In this document: positions 21,001 through 26,800 of the stretch, one piece after another
Position numbering within the stretch: the first letter of the stretch is position 1
How the letters are laid out: each line of letters starts with the position of its first letter
DNA from: Pirellula sp.
Lineage (GTDB): Bacteria > Planctomycetota > Planctomycetia > Pirellulales > PNKZ01
NCBI GenBank assembly: GCA_013822735.1
Contig: PNKZ01000011.1
Location: 62,001 to 126,000 of the forward strand
Length of the DNA: 64,000 nucleotides
Direction of reading: 5' to 3'
Notes under the pieces: model-generated
Database searches by the model: none
What the model was told of the DNA's origin: nothing
What the model saw: only the letters and a program-made list of their open reading frames with translations
Translations under genes and position numbers: made by a program

Positions 21001-22747
21001 GCTGACGATCAATGCAGGCGCGGGCTACGATCTCAACGGCTTTGGTCAGGCTAGTAAGCAGATCGCAGGGGCCGGCTTTATTACGAACTCCGCGAATTCA
21101 TCGCAGACTCTCATCGTCGGCGGTACTGCGGCGACCGATACCATTACAAACTTGAACAGCACCTTCGACGGCGTTATTACAGACAACATACTGTCCCAAG
21201 CTACAAGCCGGATCGTCTTGACCAAGTCCGGTCTCGGCACGCTTACGTTGACGAACGCTAACGGCTATAGCGGCGCCACCAATATCAACAATGGTCTGCT
21301 GAGCATCGCCAACGGATCTGCCTTAGGCACGACGGCGGCGGGAACGGTGGTCGCTAACGGGGCTTCTCTCGAACTGCAAAACAACATTACTGTCGGCGCC
21401 GAAGCCCTCAGCATTGTTGGTACCGGTTCGGCGACAAATGGGGCCGTGCGAAATCTCAGCGGCAACAATTCTTATGGCGGGACCGTAACGCTTACAGGTA
21501 CCGCTACGATCCAATCCGATGCCGGATTGTTGACGTTCAACGCGCTGAACTCAATCACGGGAGCCGCGCAGAACTTGATCGCTACGGGCGCCGGCGATGT
21601 TGCAATCGGCGGCACTATTACCACAACGACCGGTTCCGTGACCAAGAACGGGGCCGGCACTTTGACGCTTTCCGGCATTAACCTCTATACCGGCAAGACG
21701 ATCATTAACGGCGGCGCAATTAGCATCTCGGATGAGGCAAATCTCGGTTCCAACCCGGCTTCCGTGACGGCTGACCAATTAACGTTGAGCGGCGGCATGC
21801 TCACTACGACCGCTACCTTGACGATCGATGATGCCAATCGCGGAATCACCGTGAGCGGCGCCGGCGGCGAAATCAATGTTGCGACCGGAACGAAGCTTAC
21901 ATACGCCAATCAACTAGCAGGCTCAGGTGCCGTGCTTACAAAATCCGGCGTAGGATCGTTCACTCTCGGAAATTCAGGAACTCATTCCTATTCTGGCGCG
22001 GTGAATGTCACCGCAGGTACGTTCAACGCAGGCAACGGTGCCACGTTAAGCGGAAACGTCGATGTTTCCGGCGGCTCGTTCAGCCCGGGTTCGAGCACGA
22101 ACGGCGATAACAATAACGGTGTGGGACAACTGACAATTAATGCACCGAGTGCTTCGAATTGGAATACAGGTTCCAATTTCGTATTCGACTTTGCCGCTAC
22201 CGACACCGACACGATTTCAAATCCCACAAATTGGGACTACCTGAAATTCACCGGCGCAGGAGGCCTGTCGCTCACGCCTGGATCGGCTTACACGATTTCG
22301 CTTCGCTCGTGGTTGGGGGCGAATTACGGCGACAACGGCTTTAATCCAAGTGCGCCGGCCACCATCGACCTCAGTACAAAGGAAACCGGCCAGAATGCAA
22401 GCTATCGTTGGCTATGGGTCGACAACGCAGGCTCGGGGACGATTTCCGGGGACAACATCACGGCCGGGACGAGCAATGGTGCATTGTCTCAGTTCACGTT
22501 CGACACGACGAACTTCTACGGATCCGGCAGCCCCTTAGTTGGCGGCGGACAGTTCTGGGTGAGCTCATTCAATAGTAAGCTTTACATTAATTACTCGTCG
22601 GTACCGGAACCCGGGAGCTTGCTATTGGTCGGACTCGCCGGACTCGGCTTTGGCGCATATCGCCGCCGCAAGCGAGGTCAGGTCGGTGCCGAAGAAGTAA
22701 TTGCCAAACCCGGCATTACCTCGGACGAAAGCGATTCAAATTCCTAG
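2..22747 (+). CDS. Giant autotransporter-associated beta-strand repeat (PATR) protein with PEP-CTERM tail, 5' partial
   Basis: The reading frame is open to the left edge of the window, so the true start lies upstream; at least 7,580 codons are visible. The protein is Gly/Thr/Asn/Ser/Ala-rich. It consists of repeated beta-strand units of the pattern K-x-G-x-G-T-L-x-L followed by N-T-Y-T/S-G-x-T-x-(I/V)-x-x-G-T-L, which is the autotransporter-associated beta strand repeat of the PATR family. I saw no cysteine by eye. Residues encoded from about 6.2 kb to 21 kb form four related megadomains. Near 2.2-2.6 kb are two copies of a 'VGQxVSGxGIPxGT' module. The end (22601-22747) is a PEP-CTERM signal: VPEPGS, a hydrophobic segment and YRRRKR. 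Such tails are processed by exosortase and imply export to the cell surface. There is no C-terminal beta-barrel, so this is not a classical type V autotransporter. A paralogous giant gene follows 630 bp downstream. The ligand or function is unknown; an adhesin or matrix scaffold is inference. Confidence 0.93.
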   Translation, partial: SVSGGLIVRFNTASATTLTDNSDAAATDFTTLGMATNPLLWSNGITNRSVNSLTFDTSGGSQTVNMGPTTNILTVTSGAIQFIGANAGTLTGGQLGAANSEVIVHQNGAGNFTVASQISSGTGSLIKLGNGSLTIATTAGNTYSGNTQILGGSVIAGAANTLSPSSRVTLANTSGAALSLNGFNQTIAGLSGGGTTGGNVILGGGATLTVGGPNVLTNISNIGNRTTFDGVISGTGNLTLTGGGVLTLTNNLNSFSGQVNVNAGTLVVSDVAQLGTGTSPVAVNGISSTQGLPGGMLVVQGGSAGLNFSRDLTVGGRGPNTVGLSLLNIGNNLYTGNLSFNANSETRIGSAAGTFTLSSGGTLTASNDQRLYITGGPGNFVFDGLVSGGVSGTSGINKSSRGGLGNTLLVTNVNNTYIGDWRNDSGTTRISDARQLGTGTSASVIRGSGGIWEFRTDAPAGFATKNVSQVDGNLTMLVDRAVGSTSSLINQTVTFANFTEVNNRTWTFTGRNGFNITFSSFLGSGAGANDDGLTITTNGTTTFGPGNVWSETDSTARTFTVTATGETVLPGNIIATGASHAFNKAGSGTLTLGATASTFAGSATMSAGTLNISTIGALNASSTGRVVFSGGTLNYTGTGETWTNKVLLLNATNSILTNNGSGGILLPQNVGNNGTGAKNLVLGGANNSTNDLQGLVVNTTVGAGVTKFDTGTWQISSPGTTATTIGTANASFGITANATASQTVTTTSTTGLVVGQPVSGSGIPFGTVITQIISGTQFAISQSTAVPATISLGTVTGATSAINTSAVSAGTAANPTLTFASTANLVVGQQVTNPALTGNWYISAITSATVVTLASTTGNTLTVGGIASGQAITPAASPNFAGPLTITGGTVQLNQVSGSPVLSGLTNVVFAADTIRNNGFAGGTLNYNPSAGGSQTAGILSITAGVGTVQITPISGTNTLTFGSIVAPSQGTSLNFVVPAGTNNVTLTTAPAIGLLNAHAYYNGGDFVYNPATTNSTLRAPLYGTDANFAAVNTMPAAATVAAANNVFYNASSSTTGAATQFALSVKLTGAATTLSLLAGQTLTVQSAANGAGGILATNGGAAFANIISGGVGITSGGTGDLVFRVDGSATDSLTLSTPMTATTTGGFTKNGAGILILNAVNLETAAGTINVNEGTLQLSGATTTLGANNMNLTLRQGTTFDLNGVNVNSTTASINSLNGAGLITNNAASGSVNLNVGNNGGAGVFSGVIQDGANATLSLNKAGTGTLTLTGLNTFTGPVNITGGTIAVTKLADIGFASGLGKGVATNDATNAASLVFVSGTTGTIQYTGAGANVYQTTQTPSISINRLFTITGGATGTIDSSGQFGNNTAAASTGNQATLIFNNPGNIVYAGSGTATLGLGGTSTGDNEFRPLLTDPNFAVTKTGAGLWILKPTGGNNTYAGATTITQGSLRADDGVGLSASSVLTFNGTGTNNAVLETTGLFARSIGGGPGQMQWAANLNGGFAAGTDALEVTLGGSAFFGTGGIGNGTGNLVLNSPTALSNVTVSASLNLNGAARTIQVDDNGTTNTDYAILSGAISGGTGSGFIKTGTGLLYITGNNTYSGNTVLSAGNVVVTSIGGGSATSSAFGDQSGILGLNGGGLYYVGGGEVTSRQISLTASSTIDSSGSGALVITNFVNATAGAKTLTLDGFSNDANEMRSVLADNGGALGVTKSTGGGTWILSGANTYTGTTTINGGYLGIAGATTGTLGTALSTGPISFSNGGIYALNPGGLTINNTISMANGTVAIFTGVNSITLANTVGNLSGASIGALVNTIASPATLTISGNLTNADLTAARTFTIGGTGNTLITGNLTSASAFAQSIGINTSGTVTFNGTNTTTGGGGTITQGLLIANGNPFSGGVVNFIGGVLQANTSLAITTLSLNGNGTNTPNAAFPTLNGSSSVSVTTMQLDQGNNGSPTRLFYNNLGGGAFMTVGALNLIGAGNGNGTLFLAGTGNTFISGPVAHGAGTGTAGAITMASSGNLVLSGDTGFGTTGTGLTLNSGTTTLIGTTGRLSTAGVTTTVAHGATLTLDNNTNIVAAVSGSALPGVTAGNPTTADRLNNRPLVLNGATFNFIGNSAGSTEGTAGNTLTFNAGQSTVNITNNGGTTQLNFTTLSTATGAFVNWTSNATLGTATNRVIFSTAPTLTPVTTGILPRNTVNGTDFATYGANGIAAFSNYNNGLAYTNINTAAATDTLKIGAGFVTSDDITTATKTVNALNIVSAGVNMGLSGVTDGTLTLTSGGIIASYAGTSTVSVPRVALGAEGAVHIGSGATLDMTGSFTGTTGLNKNLSGALTFTAQQFYTGQTTVNDGTLNLNFGTNTIFPTAQGFSVNNTGVVNLNNSVQYVGTLSGGTLPGSGGTINLGSGLLVTSMTGSATFAGSITGTGGFARINGNTLTLESPLAHSGATVLMGGVTTLRDNATLLNTSSIAINYGTLTIDNNANLQIDISNRVNDAAPITLRGGTLIFTGRASTYSSENLGALTLAQGSNIVTASANGNATGQYATSDLTFASFSRAAGATVNFTAGAGTLGAEGANPRILFGSGIGNLSNNALGAWAIVNSTDYAAYNVAQGAGALGSAGFAGYDVTFASGNVTNILTAANITTTLSGLTTTSMLRLAGAFSNDIAFTATGDELNLEQGGLLRSNNNNASSIGTAAIRGVLTSGTSELVVYNNANTTGATVMTINSVIQGPTTLIKSGAGVLSLTAQNTYTLGTVVNQGTLELRGTNTGDVVIPAGGLTINGGTQGAGAAVTMFATAVTNPTGQGQIAASNDVTLNGRATLTLVGNNSLASLTFNNIGGEANNPTVAIGTGVLNLTGNTPFTATTSNAAGTNTVSGTGRVTISNGANTVSVGAIATTGQTYNTIASGLTIASIIAGAGTNSSIIKTGAGLLQLGAANTFAGGLTVNNGGIIIGASSSPTQGGGGIAGSPLGVGNVSMAAGTSLLVDNTSRSVGNNIGFANGSPFFDSTGVAVATMTLNGALSFGSATSIVASIPNPNLTVQLLGQIPNIGSITSITKTGLGTLQFNSTGYTGNFNVSQLGAPSSISIFNDGSMTGLPSTQLLGSIVFDAGIAPVITIGRAGTSIPYTQAQNQILAPSSLNNLALGLTLTNSQGYGLQVSDAVTLASTPFSVSAATTSTLTQGLYLNGLLSGTGFTKLGAGTVVLGNAGNNFTGNIVVSQGVVSVASDAMLGNAANQVQLNPTTGTSTLRVTADVITNRVIQLSNTANTRAIEVVVGRTLQLNSAFDVSLAAAATLAKNDNGTLAINVSNTGWTGNTTINGGAVRLLNATGLGSGTIIILPTTTASQIGSGALQLSGGISIGNNFTLGSGTATQVTSGINSLGAIQSVSGSNTLTGTITNTVGAVFMIGADPGATLNIAGPVVATNSVSLVGGGTINLQSAQPAYSAFSVLSGTTVNLTANSSAAFTPTINVRNGVMTISGAGRTGATGLVTVSQNGTLTVDDTGTATPLRLNNRALTLEGGSFNYKVNATGASSEVSSGGLSISSGGSTINVDNTVGLQGSTLQWGSLTPNAGASVNLTGAFGTAVNKILATGVVPVGGAVPATNGILPRITVNGTEFATYNTNGVTINTNGFQAFAGYSVQTDISSAASTDIFKATSSTTNNVPSTQTIAAINMNGGGFSIDAVSGVIPTTLTLSTGAILVNGGGVSSLDVPVVALAAVEGIVHVASGSTATFTSGFSGTAGFTKTLGGTLNLGHQQYVSGTTTVNGGTLNLQSGATNTLLFNNNLTVNTGGIVDLKNGVQYIQNLASQSAAAGATVLGGTVTNSGAQATLVTNSNSTFGGVISGTIYLNKTGTSGLTLVNANTYTGPTLITGGTVTLSDSGTLANTSGIEINYGTLTLNNNSLFDSGNRVNDAADITMRGGIITYQGRSQTASSETLGSLTLVEGHNSVNNTAGAGASLQSTDLTFGALSRTVGSIATLRFNNLGAHGQLGSNVRTTFTSINGVSTATLGGGLTNNIIGAWAIVDREYATYVPGMGIGGLNAVGFPTGSGNTLLSNPLSTDNVRFGTAGTTTLTGNVTLNTLTFTSQTTATVLNLGGNTLTAAGGGILFGQGTDNIDFSITNGTITAGVANSPSDLYLTQANFGGTARTVTIGAVIANNGTGALRLIRSAGDSGASVMTLNAVNTYTGGTVINQGTLTVGATGALGSGGITVNQGTLSQTALGSIGIQSLTMNGGSTVTLANQANTITGLTINNNGGAAPTLTPTGTLTLTGGIVVTTSNAGTTATIGAGTLDLNANASYSINVGAAIVNGKDVAPWQAGLNITSLIQNGGIVKSGAGMLQLGSTTSTFAGGVTVVQNGGGIILGADSSPSAAGPVTFGPLGTGTLTMGSGTSLVASAARLIANDVVFLADTGTPGIGNTTFNGINNLTLNGNTTLPAVWNATVTAPQMTVTISNVVGSTVSDVINKSGLGILTVGGYLGTLQVSGGVVLTGDGNLRGTVESLSLGGGIVISGDTSLTVNHSGAALQALNKILQKSTLDIGSDTLAVTNASGYGLEITGATTLSNIPTISVANATNSNVVQGMYLSGQVTGAFGIIKSGSGALVLSNATNNFGGAGQAVEIRKGILSVSNNGALGNAANTVLLNVNATTGAGFRSTGTFSTARTFTLNQAQNAFEVTAGNVLTLSTAFSIPVTTNAIFKNDNGVLELAASNTASNWSNATAGITINAGAVLLSNSNAAGLATNKIVVNAAIGAALQLSGNVTIANPLILNNVANETSRGGLNSGGHLQSVSGINTYSGLIATTFDAEIGANGGSTLNITGGIDNTGGRQITFLGAGTINLSSTIQNAAPFQVNKYGAGTLNITTAQTLTFGASTGLGLQVNAGTVSISGAGSLPSAAVGGLNVNPGATLDVNDSGTVTPTRLGNSAVTLNGGSFTYTGNSAGSSEASTAALSTAVGAATITLNQTSGGAVAVSFGTFAQGADTSFTLTGSGTNLPGTANNKITFTTAPTTVPATSGILARGIYTAGGAFDFVSYNHTGAAANTNGLQAFTNYNATSATNINSAVAADTVNVNAGMTTSSLTASKTINALKITGTGLTVGGSSRVTMTLTAAGIAVTGGTNTINVPVVAFATNQAIYHVNAGSTLNLNSTLSGTAGMVKADGGTLVLNAPANIPGIANTTANIGMTGTHNLLGGTLQLGADNAIAQNSFLRVGPGATLDMNGKTQFLQGLFTSSSVPETSAGSLGLINNSAGAAANLITNLDNTARSWSGAISGNINFTRSGQSTWSVYSNQTYTGTTLINGGTTTLRDAGAISGTSSIDINYATLTLDNNVGLLDSGDRINDTAPINLRGGSITFNSRINTASTETLGAVTLIEGLSVITSNIPTTLATQVGSADLTLTSLNRSTGGGTINFTGAIAGVGAVTAGLIGNNARILIPTINGNSTATVGGGLNNGIIGGWATINQSDWATYIPGLGVAAMGTTGAAQYSNATSSATTLNTALVTDNISINTAVGTIPVTNDTTINSLRMGNVTANTVAIAAGKTLTLSSGGLLFFSTATQTIGAAVNQGNLTTTGPELFVYTQGAGPQVINSVITGAGVTLVKSGGNALTIAGANTYGGGTTVQQGTLTIAATSTIPLATNPAKGLVINNATVTAAAANVISAGNIVTLNSNAAILNLFGSNTLTGVVFSAVGGTSNPTLNTFTATAAGGYGTLTIGASGIVSTSQNVQSIALIDGRIDFGAGGNTVTVGTIDVNGATDVSPLQRGLLLRGIVGSAGGFTKNGSGNLELGAQQIFTGSLNVAAGGLRIAVANAGSRFANLNLSTSTSRVDLLALTTTFGSLSGNGLIFSSTTAGTLQVGFDNTDSTFTGTFGRYSDAVVNAVNLTKIGTGTLNLTTAQSITNASTGTVTVSGGTLSFNGAGAWFTGTTTPVAFAEIFTVNNGGTLLLDNSLASGANVNNRLGLNATGTLNLQGGTLRINGNGNDAAATTEQITTFNVTNGGGFVTLSADAGSQLNMTITTLSALNANGSAVFRGIAGTAAANGNATLTITTPALAGGQGAGNNGTTNMSVRGDILADASVSGNGTGFLVKDTSTNVYRALGNFGGGGFASGEYNLTPTSWAGAQNAGINASAQTVMANTASNTLTVGGTSSLGSGLNATAFGLYGPGGGLLTESLSNAAAFLALDGSTVSVNVGSLNNTTAGTTLVFHTVGSAVLNVNNYFGLGNTGGLMKADAGTMSLNNLALFTGGVVVNGGTLNLNSGSANTLAVVPGVTTPTVNLLTLNGTSALVDLKGNNQAVGALASTNILPGMGGTVTNTGAAATLTSTGGGNFGGAINGAIAFTRSGNNTTLLTNVSGYTGATTIRGGTLQLRDSGSILGTSSISINYGTLTIDQSGLNPSGNLNPTRVSSGTAITMQGAAIVLTAGGSMDSSQSLGTVSLTGGANIIQPTILASQGSSNTLTIANLQTTALVTAGGTLNVNAAVGQPGINQAELILTQLNGATPTAGAYLGANIIVNNGDYASYLAAQGIGAMGSTGFLAYGAALASAANTPTVINLNTAALVIGANTTTGSLKFGTNATTAMTFTVGTEILNLALGGLLSSNNANAVNIGTSTQRGRLTAGNTATGNFDLVTYQPQNTTTIESIIENNSGGGVVRLVKSGGGTLTLTAPNTYTGGTVVNQGTLNLTATTAGNVVIPGNLTINGVNSATNTTVTMNTNAQQIATTSNITINGGGTLTLVGANTLNSVTFNNAGAMANPTVATATLLILSAANAVTSTNDSLSTTPVISGTALQLSNAAPVITVNAGLSPNGLQISAPITSAGGVITKSGAGALSLSGASTFTNGFDLNQGTLIFGVGTTGTVTNGPVGTGTLQIDNGTTIMSDGTVRSIANATSITGDFTVGGVVSGNGVTLTGAMNLGAAARQITVSSPAVTLNINALMTTTVASANGLTKAGAGTLTIGTAQTDVAFGGTGTTAGVTVAGGVLKNGVANAIANSSLLTINAGAGYDLNGFGQASKQIAGAGFITNSANSSQTLIVGGTAATDTITNLNSTFDGVITDNILSQATSRIVLTKSGLGTLTLTNANGYSGATNINNGLLSIANGSALGTTAAGTVVANGASLELQNNITVGAEALSIVGTGSATNGAVRNLSGNNSYGGTVTLTGTATIQSDAGLLTFNALNSITGAAQNLIATGAGDVAIGGTITTTTGSVTKNGAGTLTLSGINLYTGKTIINGGAISISDEANLGSNPASVTADQLTLSGGMLTTTATLTIDDANRGITVSGAGGEINVATGTKLTYANQLAGSGAVLTKSGVGSFTLGNSGTHSYSGAVNVTAGTFNAGNGATLSGNVDVSGGSFSPGSSTNGDNNNGVGQLTINAPSASNWNTGSNFVFDFAATDTDTISNPTNWDYLKFTGAGGLSLTPGSAYTISLRSWLGANYGDNGFNPSAPATIDLSTKETGQNASYRWLWVDNAGSGTISGDNITAGTSNGALSQFTFDTTNFYGSGSPLVGGGQFWVSSFNSKLYINYSSVPEPGSLLLVGLAGLGFGAYRRRKRGQVGAEEVIAKPGITSDESDSNS
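2219..2610 (+). repeat. Two 'GxxVGQxVSGxGIPxGT' modules in the first giant protein
   Basis: About 60-residue units with the core TTGLVVGQPVSGSGIP (first copy) and TANLVVGQQVTNPALTG (second copy). Each is followed by a T-x-I-T-x-I strand and an alternating Thr/Ser/Ala strand. The same unit occurs about nine times in the second giant protein. It reads as a small all-beta spacer inserted between PATR repeats. Confidence 0.7.
6211..21000 (+). repeat. Four tandem megadomain repeats inside the first giant gene
   Basis: Ordered landmarks recur with nearly constant spacing. A 'xTLxxDxx' strand is at 6211, 10497, 14739 and 17840. A '(V)NGT(D/E)FATY'-like segment is at about 6607, 10853 and 15100 (4,246 and 4,247 bp apart). 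An 'I-N-Y-G-T-L-T' segment is at about 7424, 11688, 15972 and 19158. A 'GGGIIxGAxSSP' segment is at about 8840 and 13093. Copies 1 and 2 are about 4.25 kb (about 1,420 aa). Copies 3 and 4 are shorter (about 3.1 kb) and copy 4 is the most diverged. Short stretches remain nearly identical in DNA, for example around 7421-7440 and 11687-11706. Boundaries are approximate because I aligned by eye. Confidence 0.8.
22601..22744 (+). other. PEP-CTERM sorting signal of the first giant protein
   Basis: Encodes VPEPGSLLLVGLAGLGFGAY, then RRRKR and a short hydrophilic tail of about 23 residues. The Pro-Glu-Pro motif, single hydrophobic helix and Arg/Lys cluster are the three hallmarks of PEP-CTERM signals recognised by exosortase (EpsH/XrtA family). 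The tail after the Arg cluster is longer than the few residues usual in this family. Confidence 0.9.
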
Positions 22748-22883
22748 CGGACGACTTCGCCTGATTCTCCGCTGATCAGAGGCGGCAGTTTGGTCAGTTC
22801 TATTTGGGCTTCAGACCCATTCGCGAAATTCCGGTGGTGTTTCTGCGGCAATCGGGCGACTTATCCGATCGCCGCTGTTTAAT

Positions 22884-22907
22884 GGGCGTCGTGAGCCACG
22901 GGCGCCC
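22884..22907 (+). terminator. Candidate terminator hairpin after the first giant gene
   Basis: A two-part stem: GGGCG pairs with CGCCC and, after a small internal loop, CGTG pairs with CACG around an AGC loop. The region also contains a 12-bp perfect palindrome (22898-22909). There is no U-run, so this could be a Rho-independent-like stop without a U-tract or only an RNA 3' end structure. Confidence 0.3.
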
Positions 22908-23088
22908 GTTCCGTCGCAATCACATGGCGAACTTTCGTCCCGACTCGTAATTCGACCTTGAAAAGCTCGGAAACACGGTCGTCACGGGAAATGATTGCTT
23001 AGCATCATTCCCCCCTGAACTAACGTGTCGTGCGTTGCGTAATCATCACGAGCAACACCGCATACCCAATTGAGTTTTGCGGAATTCA

Positions 23089-23111
23089 CCGAAAAAAGCG
23101 AACCTTTTCGG
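23089..23111. promoter_or_regulatory. Inverted repeat upstream of the second giant gene
   Basis: CCGAAAA and TTTTCGG flank a 9-nt spacer, forming a perfect 7-bp stem. It lies about 40 bp upstream of the candidate -35 box at 23149, so it could be an operator. No regulator is identified. Confidence 0.25.
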
Positions 23112-23148
23112 GACGGTTCGGAACGCATTCATTATTAAAAAAACTTTC

Positions 23149-23176
23149 TTGCGATGGCGTTCGGCGGGCTTATCCT
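23149..23176 (+). promoter_or_regulatory. Candidate sigma70-type promoter of the second giant gene
   Basis: TTGCGA (-35) and TATCCT (-10) are separated by 16 bp, about 200 bp upstream of the ATG at 23378. The same TTGCGA-N16 arrangement occurs upstream of the small basic protein gene (53559-53586), which slightly strengthens both calls. Confidence 0.3.
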
Positions 23177-23377
23177 CAGAGAGTTGGGAAAGTTTGCCAA
23201 CTCATTGCTGAATTGAGACTTAGGGGCGGCGCGGCGTCGTTTTTACGTCGAATGCCTAACTCGAAACAGCGCGTTTTCGCACATGGTGATTTGTCGGATC
23301 ACGATTCACCGAACGATTCGGCAATAGCGAGTCGACGTCGGCGTCTCGTTCATTTTTATTAGGTTGGTGTTTTCTTT

Positions 23378-23866
23378 ATGCGTTTTTGCGCAACCACGCC
23401 GATCGCGCCCTCGTCATGTACGCGGCGCGCGCGTTCAAGCATTGCTATTGGGCGACTTCGATTGGTCGCGAACGTCTTCTCGCTATTAATGCTTTGCTTA
23501 ACTGCACGGGTTCGCGCGGATGGCGAGCTCCTTCACGGCGCAAACGACAGTTCACAACAAATCGCGGCCACCGAGTCGTCAACCATTGCTCAAGGCAACT
23601 TGCGGAAAGCGTCGTCGGAATTCGTAGTTGTTACGTCGCTCTTTGGCGCGGAGTTGCCGATGTTGGCGGCGCTATTACTCGTCGTCGCAACCGTTGGTGC
23701 GGGTACGCTCGCTACACGCCGTCGATCCGGTCTCACTCAAACGATCGCGCGGTTCCCAAAACAATCGGTAGCCGGTCCGGCTCGAGTTCGCGCCGTTATT
23801 CATCGCGCCATTGTGTATTTGGTCGTCGCGGCACTAGTCGCCGGAGGCGCGCCGGTTTGGGCAGCC
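23378..23866 (+). other. Long composite export leader of the second giant protein
   Basis: Residues 1-46 look like an ordinary Sec signal (Arg-rich n-region, core VANVFSLLMLCL, then TARVRA). Residues 94-116 are a hydrophobic helix followed by ATRRR. Residues 138-162 look like a second signal peptide ending APVWA|AN. Which site is cleaved cannot be decided from sequence. Confidence 0.6.
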
Positions 23867-26800
23867 AACGGCGACTCTGTGTGGAATCAACCCACCGGCG
23901 ATGGAGTTTCGACGCCGCTGTATTGGTTTGATGGATTAAATTGGCTGCCTTTAAATACGATTCCGAACGGAACGGTTGATAACGGCTTCACCGCGGATTT
24001 TTCGCGCAATCCTTTGTCGGTAGCACAGCAGACCATCACGCTCGATCAAAACGCCACGATCGGTCACTTGATCTTGGGCGACCTCAATGGCAACGGCGGC
24101 TACATATTTTCCGGCGGCACCAGCGACAACAAACTCATTTTCTCCAACGACCCTTTTAATTCGACTTCCCAACGAGGGATTTCGATCCTCAAACGCTCCG
24201 GAGGGAATGACGACATCCAAGCGGATGTCCAAATCTACGGGGCGAGCCCGGGACTAGACGTCACGGTGCTAACCGGAGGCTCGAATCTTACGCTCTCCGG
24301 TAGATTGACGGCCGGCGGAATCGGGAGCGCCGGATTGAATAAGTACGGCGGCGGCACACTTCGCATTACCAACGATCTGACAGGTACGATTGTCAGCCAA
24401 CCGATCGCGTTAGCTCAGTCCGGCAACAACCTGGGCAGCGGTTCGCGAATCAACGTATACGCCGGCACCCTTGAATCGGGAGCGTCGAATTACCAATTGT
24501 CGGACAATACCGTGTGGTCCTCGGTTTTCGGCCTGGGAGGTGCGGATGGTACGACGATCGGTCTCTACGGCGCGCAGCTGAATCTTCGTAATAACGGCAC
24601 CGTCGCTGCAACTACCACGCAGCTAATCAATTACGGCAACAACGTCGATGTCGTCCGTGACAGCGTGATCAACGTTGGTCCGGCTACGGCGAACGTCACG
24701 AACAAGACGCTCGGTCTCGGCACCGTGACGATCAACGACGGTACGCTCGTCGTGAACGGAACAAACAACTTTGCCCTGCAAATCGCAGGATTCACGGTCA
24801 ATGGTTCGGCGGCGCGTCTTTTCTCCAACCAGAATATCACGGCGCAGACGATGGGCGGTGGCGCATCGTTTAACAAGTTCGGTACGGGCACGCTGACCAT
24901 TAGCGGCTCCACCGAGTTCGCGGGCGGTATCAACATTCTGCAGGGCGTGGTATTTGCGGATAACGCAGCTGCAACGAATACGACGCGAGTCATCGTCAGC
25001 CCGGGCACGCGTCTCGATGTTTCATTCTCGGGAGCGGTGCCGGGAGTCTTCGGCAGCGACTTGTTCCTGGCCAGTTCGGTAAATTCCGCCAACACGGGTT
25101 TTGGAATTCTCAGCCTGCGCACCGCCACTTCCGGCGGCGCGCCTCCGATGCCGAACCTGTCACGCGTGCGGCTCGGCCCCTTAGGCGGCATCGTCGCACT
25201 CAACACCGGCACATATCCCGATTCGCCGTTTGACCAAAGCCTCTTGGGTAACGGTACGAACATGTACGTCACGGCAATCGGCAACACGACGCTGACATCG
25301 ACCGCGGTCGCACCGGCGGCTGCGGCGCCCCTCGGGGCCGGCTCCGATCATCGCTATCGATTGGGTGCAAATACCAACGTGACGTTAACGCTTAACGCCA
25401 CGAATCTCCTTGTCGGTAATAACGATCTTATCGTCGGCATGCCGATTCAGCGGAGCACGGGGCTGACGCTCACCAGCGGAACGTTGGCGATTGATCGCGA
25501 CAACAGCTACACGGGCGTAACAACCATCTACAACGGAGCGGTAGTTAGTATTACTGCATCCGGTACGGCGGGCGCTACGAATCCGTCGTCGATCGGTAAT
25601 CGGCTGGGGACCGGTAGCACGGTGAATATTTTCGGGACTCTTCAGACCTCTGCTACGAATTTCGGCATTTACAACGGCGGGACGGCACAACTCACGCAAA
25701 CGTTATTCAACTTGTACGGCGGAAATCTCTTTCTCGATAACACCGGCATCACAAGCTCAGGAGGAGTTGGGGGCGCCGACAATAACCTGCGTATTCAATT
25801 GACTTCGGTGCTCAATATGAGCGGCGGTACGTTCCGCTTCACCGGCAGCAGTACTTTGGCCAGTTCACAAATCTTGACGGCGGTGAACAACTACGGCCAA
25901 ACGGCTCTGGATTTACGGCGCCCCGTCGGCGGCACCACCTCGCCGACGCTGTCCATCGGCAATCTCATTCGGGGAACCGGTAGCAACAGCATCATCACGT
26001 TTTCAAACAACAACACGCTGACGTTCGGTTCCACAGGATCTGTAAATCTCTCCTACATCAATAGCGTCGCTACGGCTGCGGGTAGGTTGCCTGCCTACAT
26101 GATCAATACCACGACGAACTCCTTTTTGAGCCATGGCGGAACGGGAATTTTTGATACAGGCTATACGGCTCAGAATACGTTACCGACGGATGCAAATGCC
26201 GTCGTGAATGTTACGAACGGAAGCGCGTTGACGCTGACGACCGCCTCGTCGGAAGCCCTCGCGCTGCGAACGTCGGTGACCGGCGGACTTACGATAAACG
26301 GCACCAGTCCCCTTACCATCGTGGGCGAAGCTTCTCCTTACGACGCTTCCGCAGTCGTGGCCGGTCTGATCGTGGACACCGGTACTTTGGTCGCCAATGC
26401 CCCCGTGCAGTTCGGTGCCTCGGGCACGGCCGAAGCAGTGATTTTCAATGTCACGAACGCCACGTTCAGCAATAACGTCATCGCCAACGGGTTGACCAAA
26501 GGAGGGGCCGGTACCCTCACGCTCTCGCCGACCACGGGAACGAACTCCAACCGCGGCAACGTGGAAAAGTTATCCGGTCCCATTACGATCAACGCCGGCA
26601 CCTTGACCGTCGGTCATCAATACGCTCTCGGCGGCGGCAGCCTGACGAACCCGTATTCTTTGACAGACGTCCCCGTCGTCAATCTCTGGGGCGGCACGTA
26701 CGCACCCAATGTCGCCAATACGTATTTCCTCAGTGACGCCGTCGTCAAGGGTACGTCGATCATCGCGCCCGGCGCGGCCAACACGAAGATTCGGAACCTC

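Larger units (their letters stand above)
22748..23377. other. 630-bp intergenic region between the two giant genes
   Basis: No convincing gene is present; the short frames here lack ribosome-binding sites and family features. It holds a terminator-like hairpin just after the first giant gene (22884-22907), a 7-bp-stem inverted repeat (23089-23111), a sigma70-like promoter candidate (23149-23176) and a 5-bp-stem inverted repeat CCGAA-CGA-TTCGG (23309-23321). The second giant gene is therefore likely to have its own transcription start. Confidence 0.6.

Noticed and set aside
2-22747. Classical type V autotransporter
   Set aside because: Despite the repeat family name, the C-terminus is a PEP-CTERM signal, not a beta-barrel ending in an aromatic residue.
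23030-23362. Short + frames upstream of the second giant gene, including a 36-codon frame from ATG 23252
   Set aside because: No ribosome-binding site, no coherent composition and overlap with the probable promoter.
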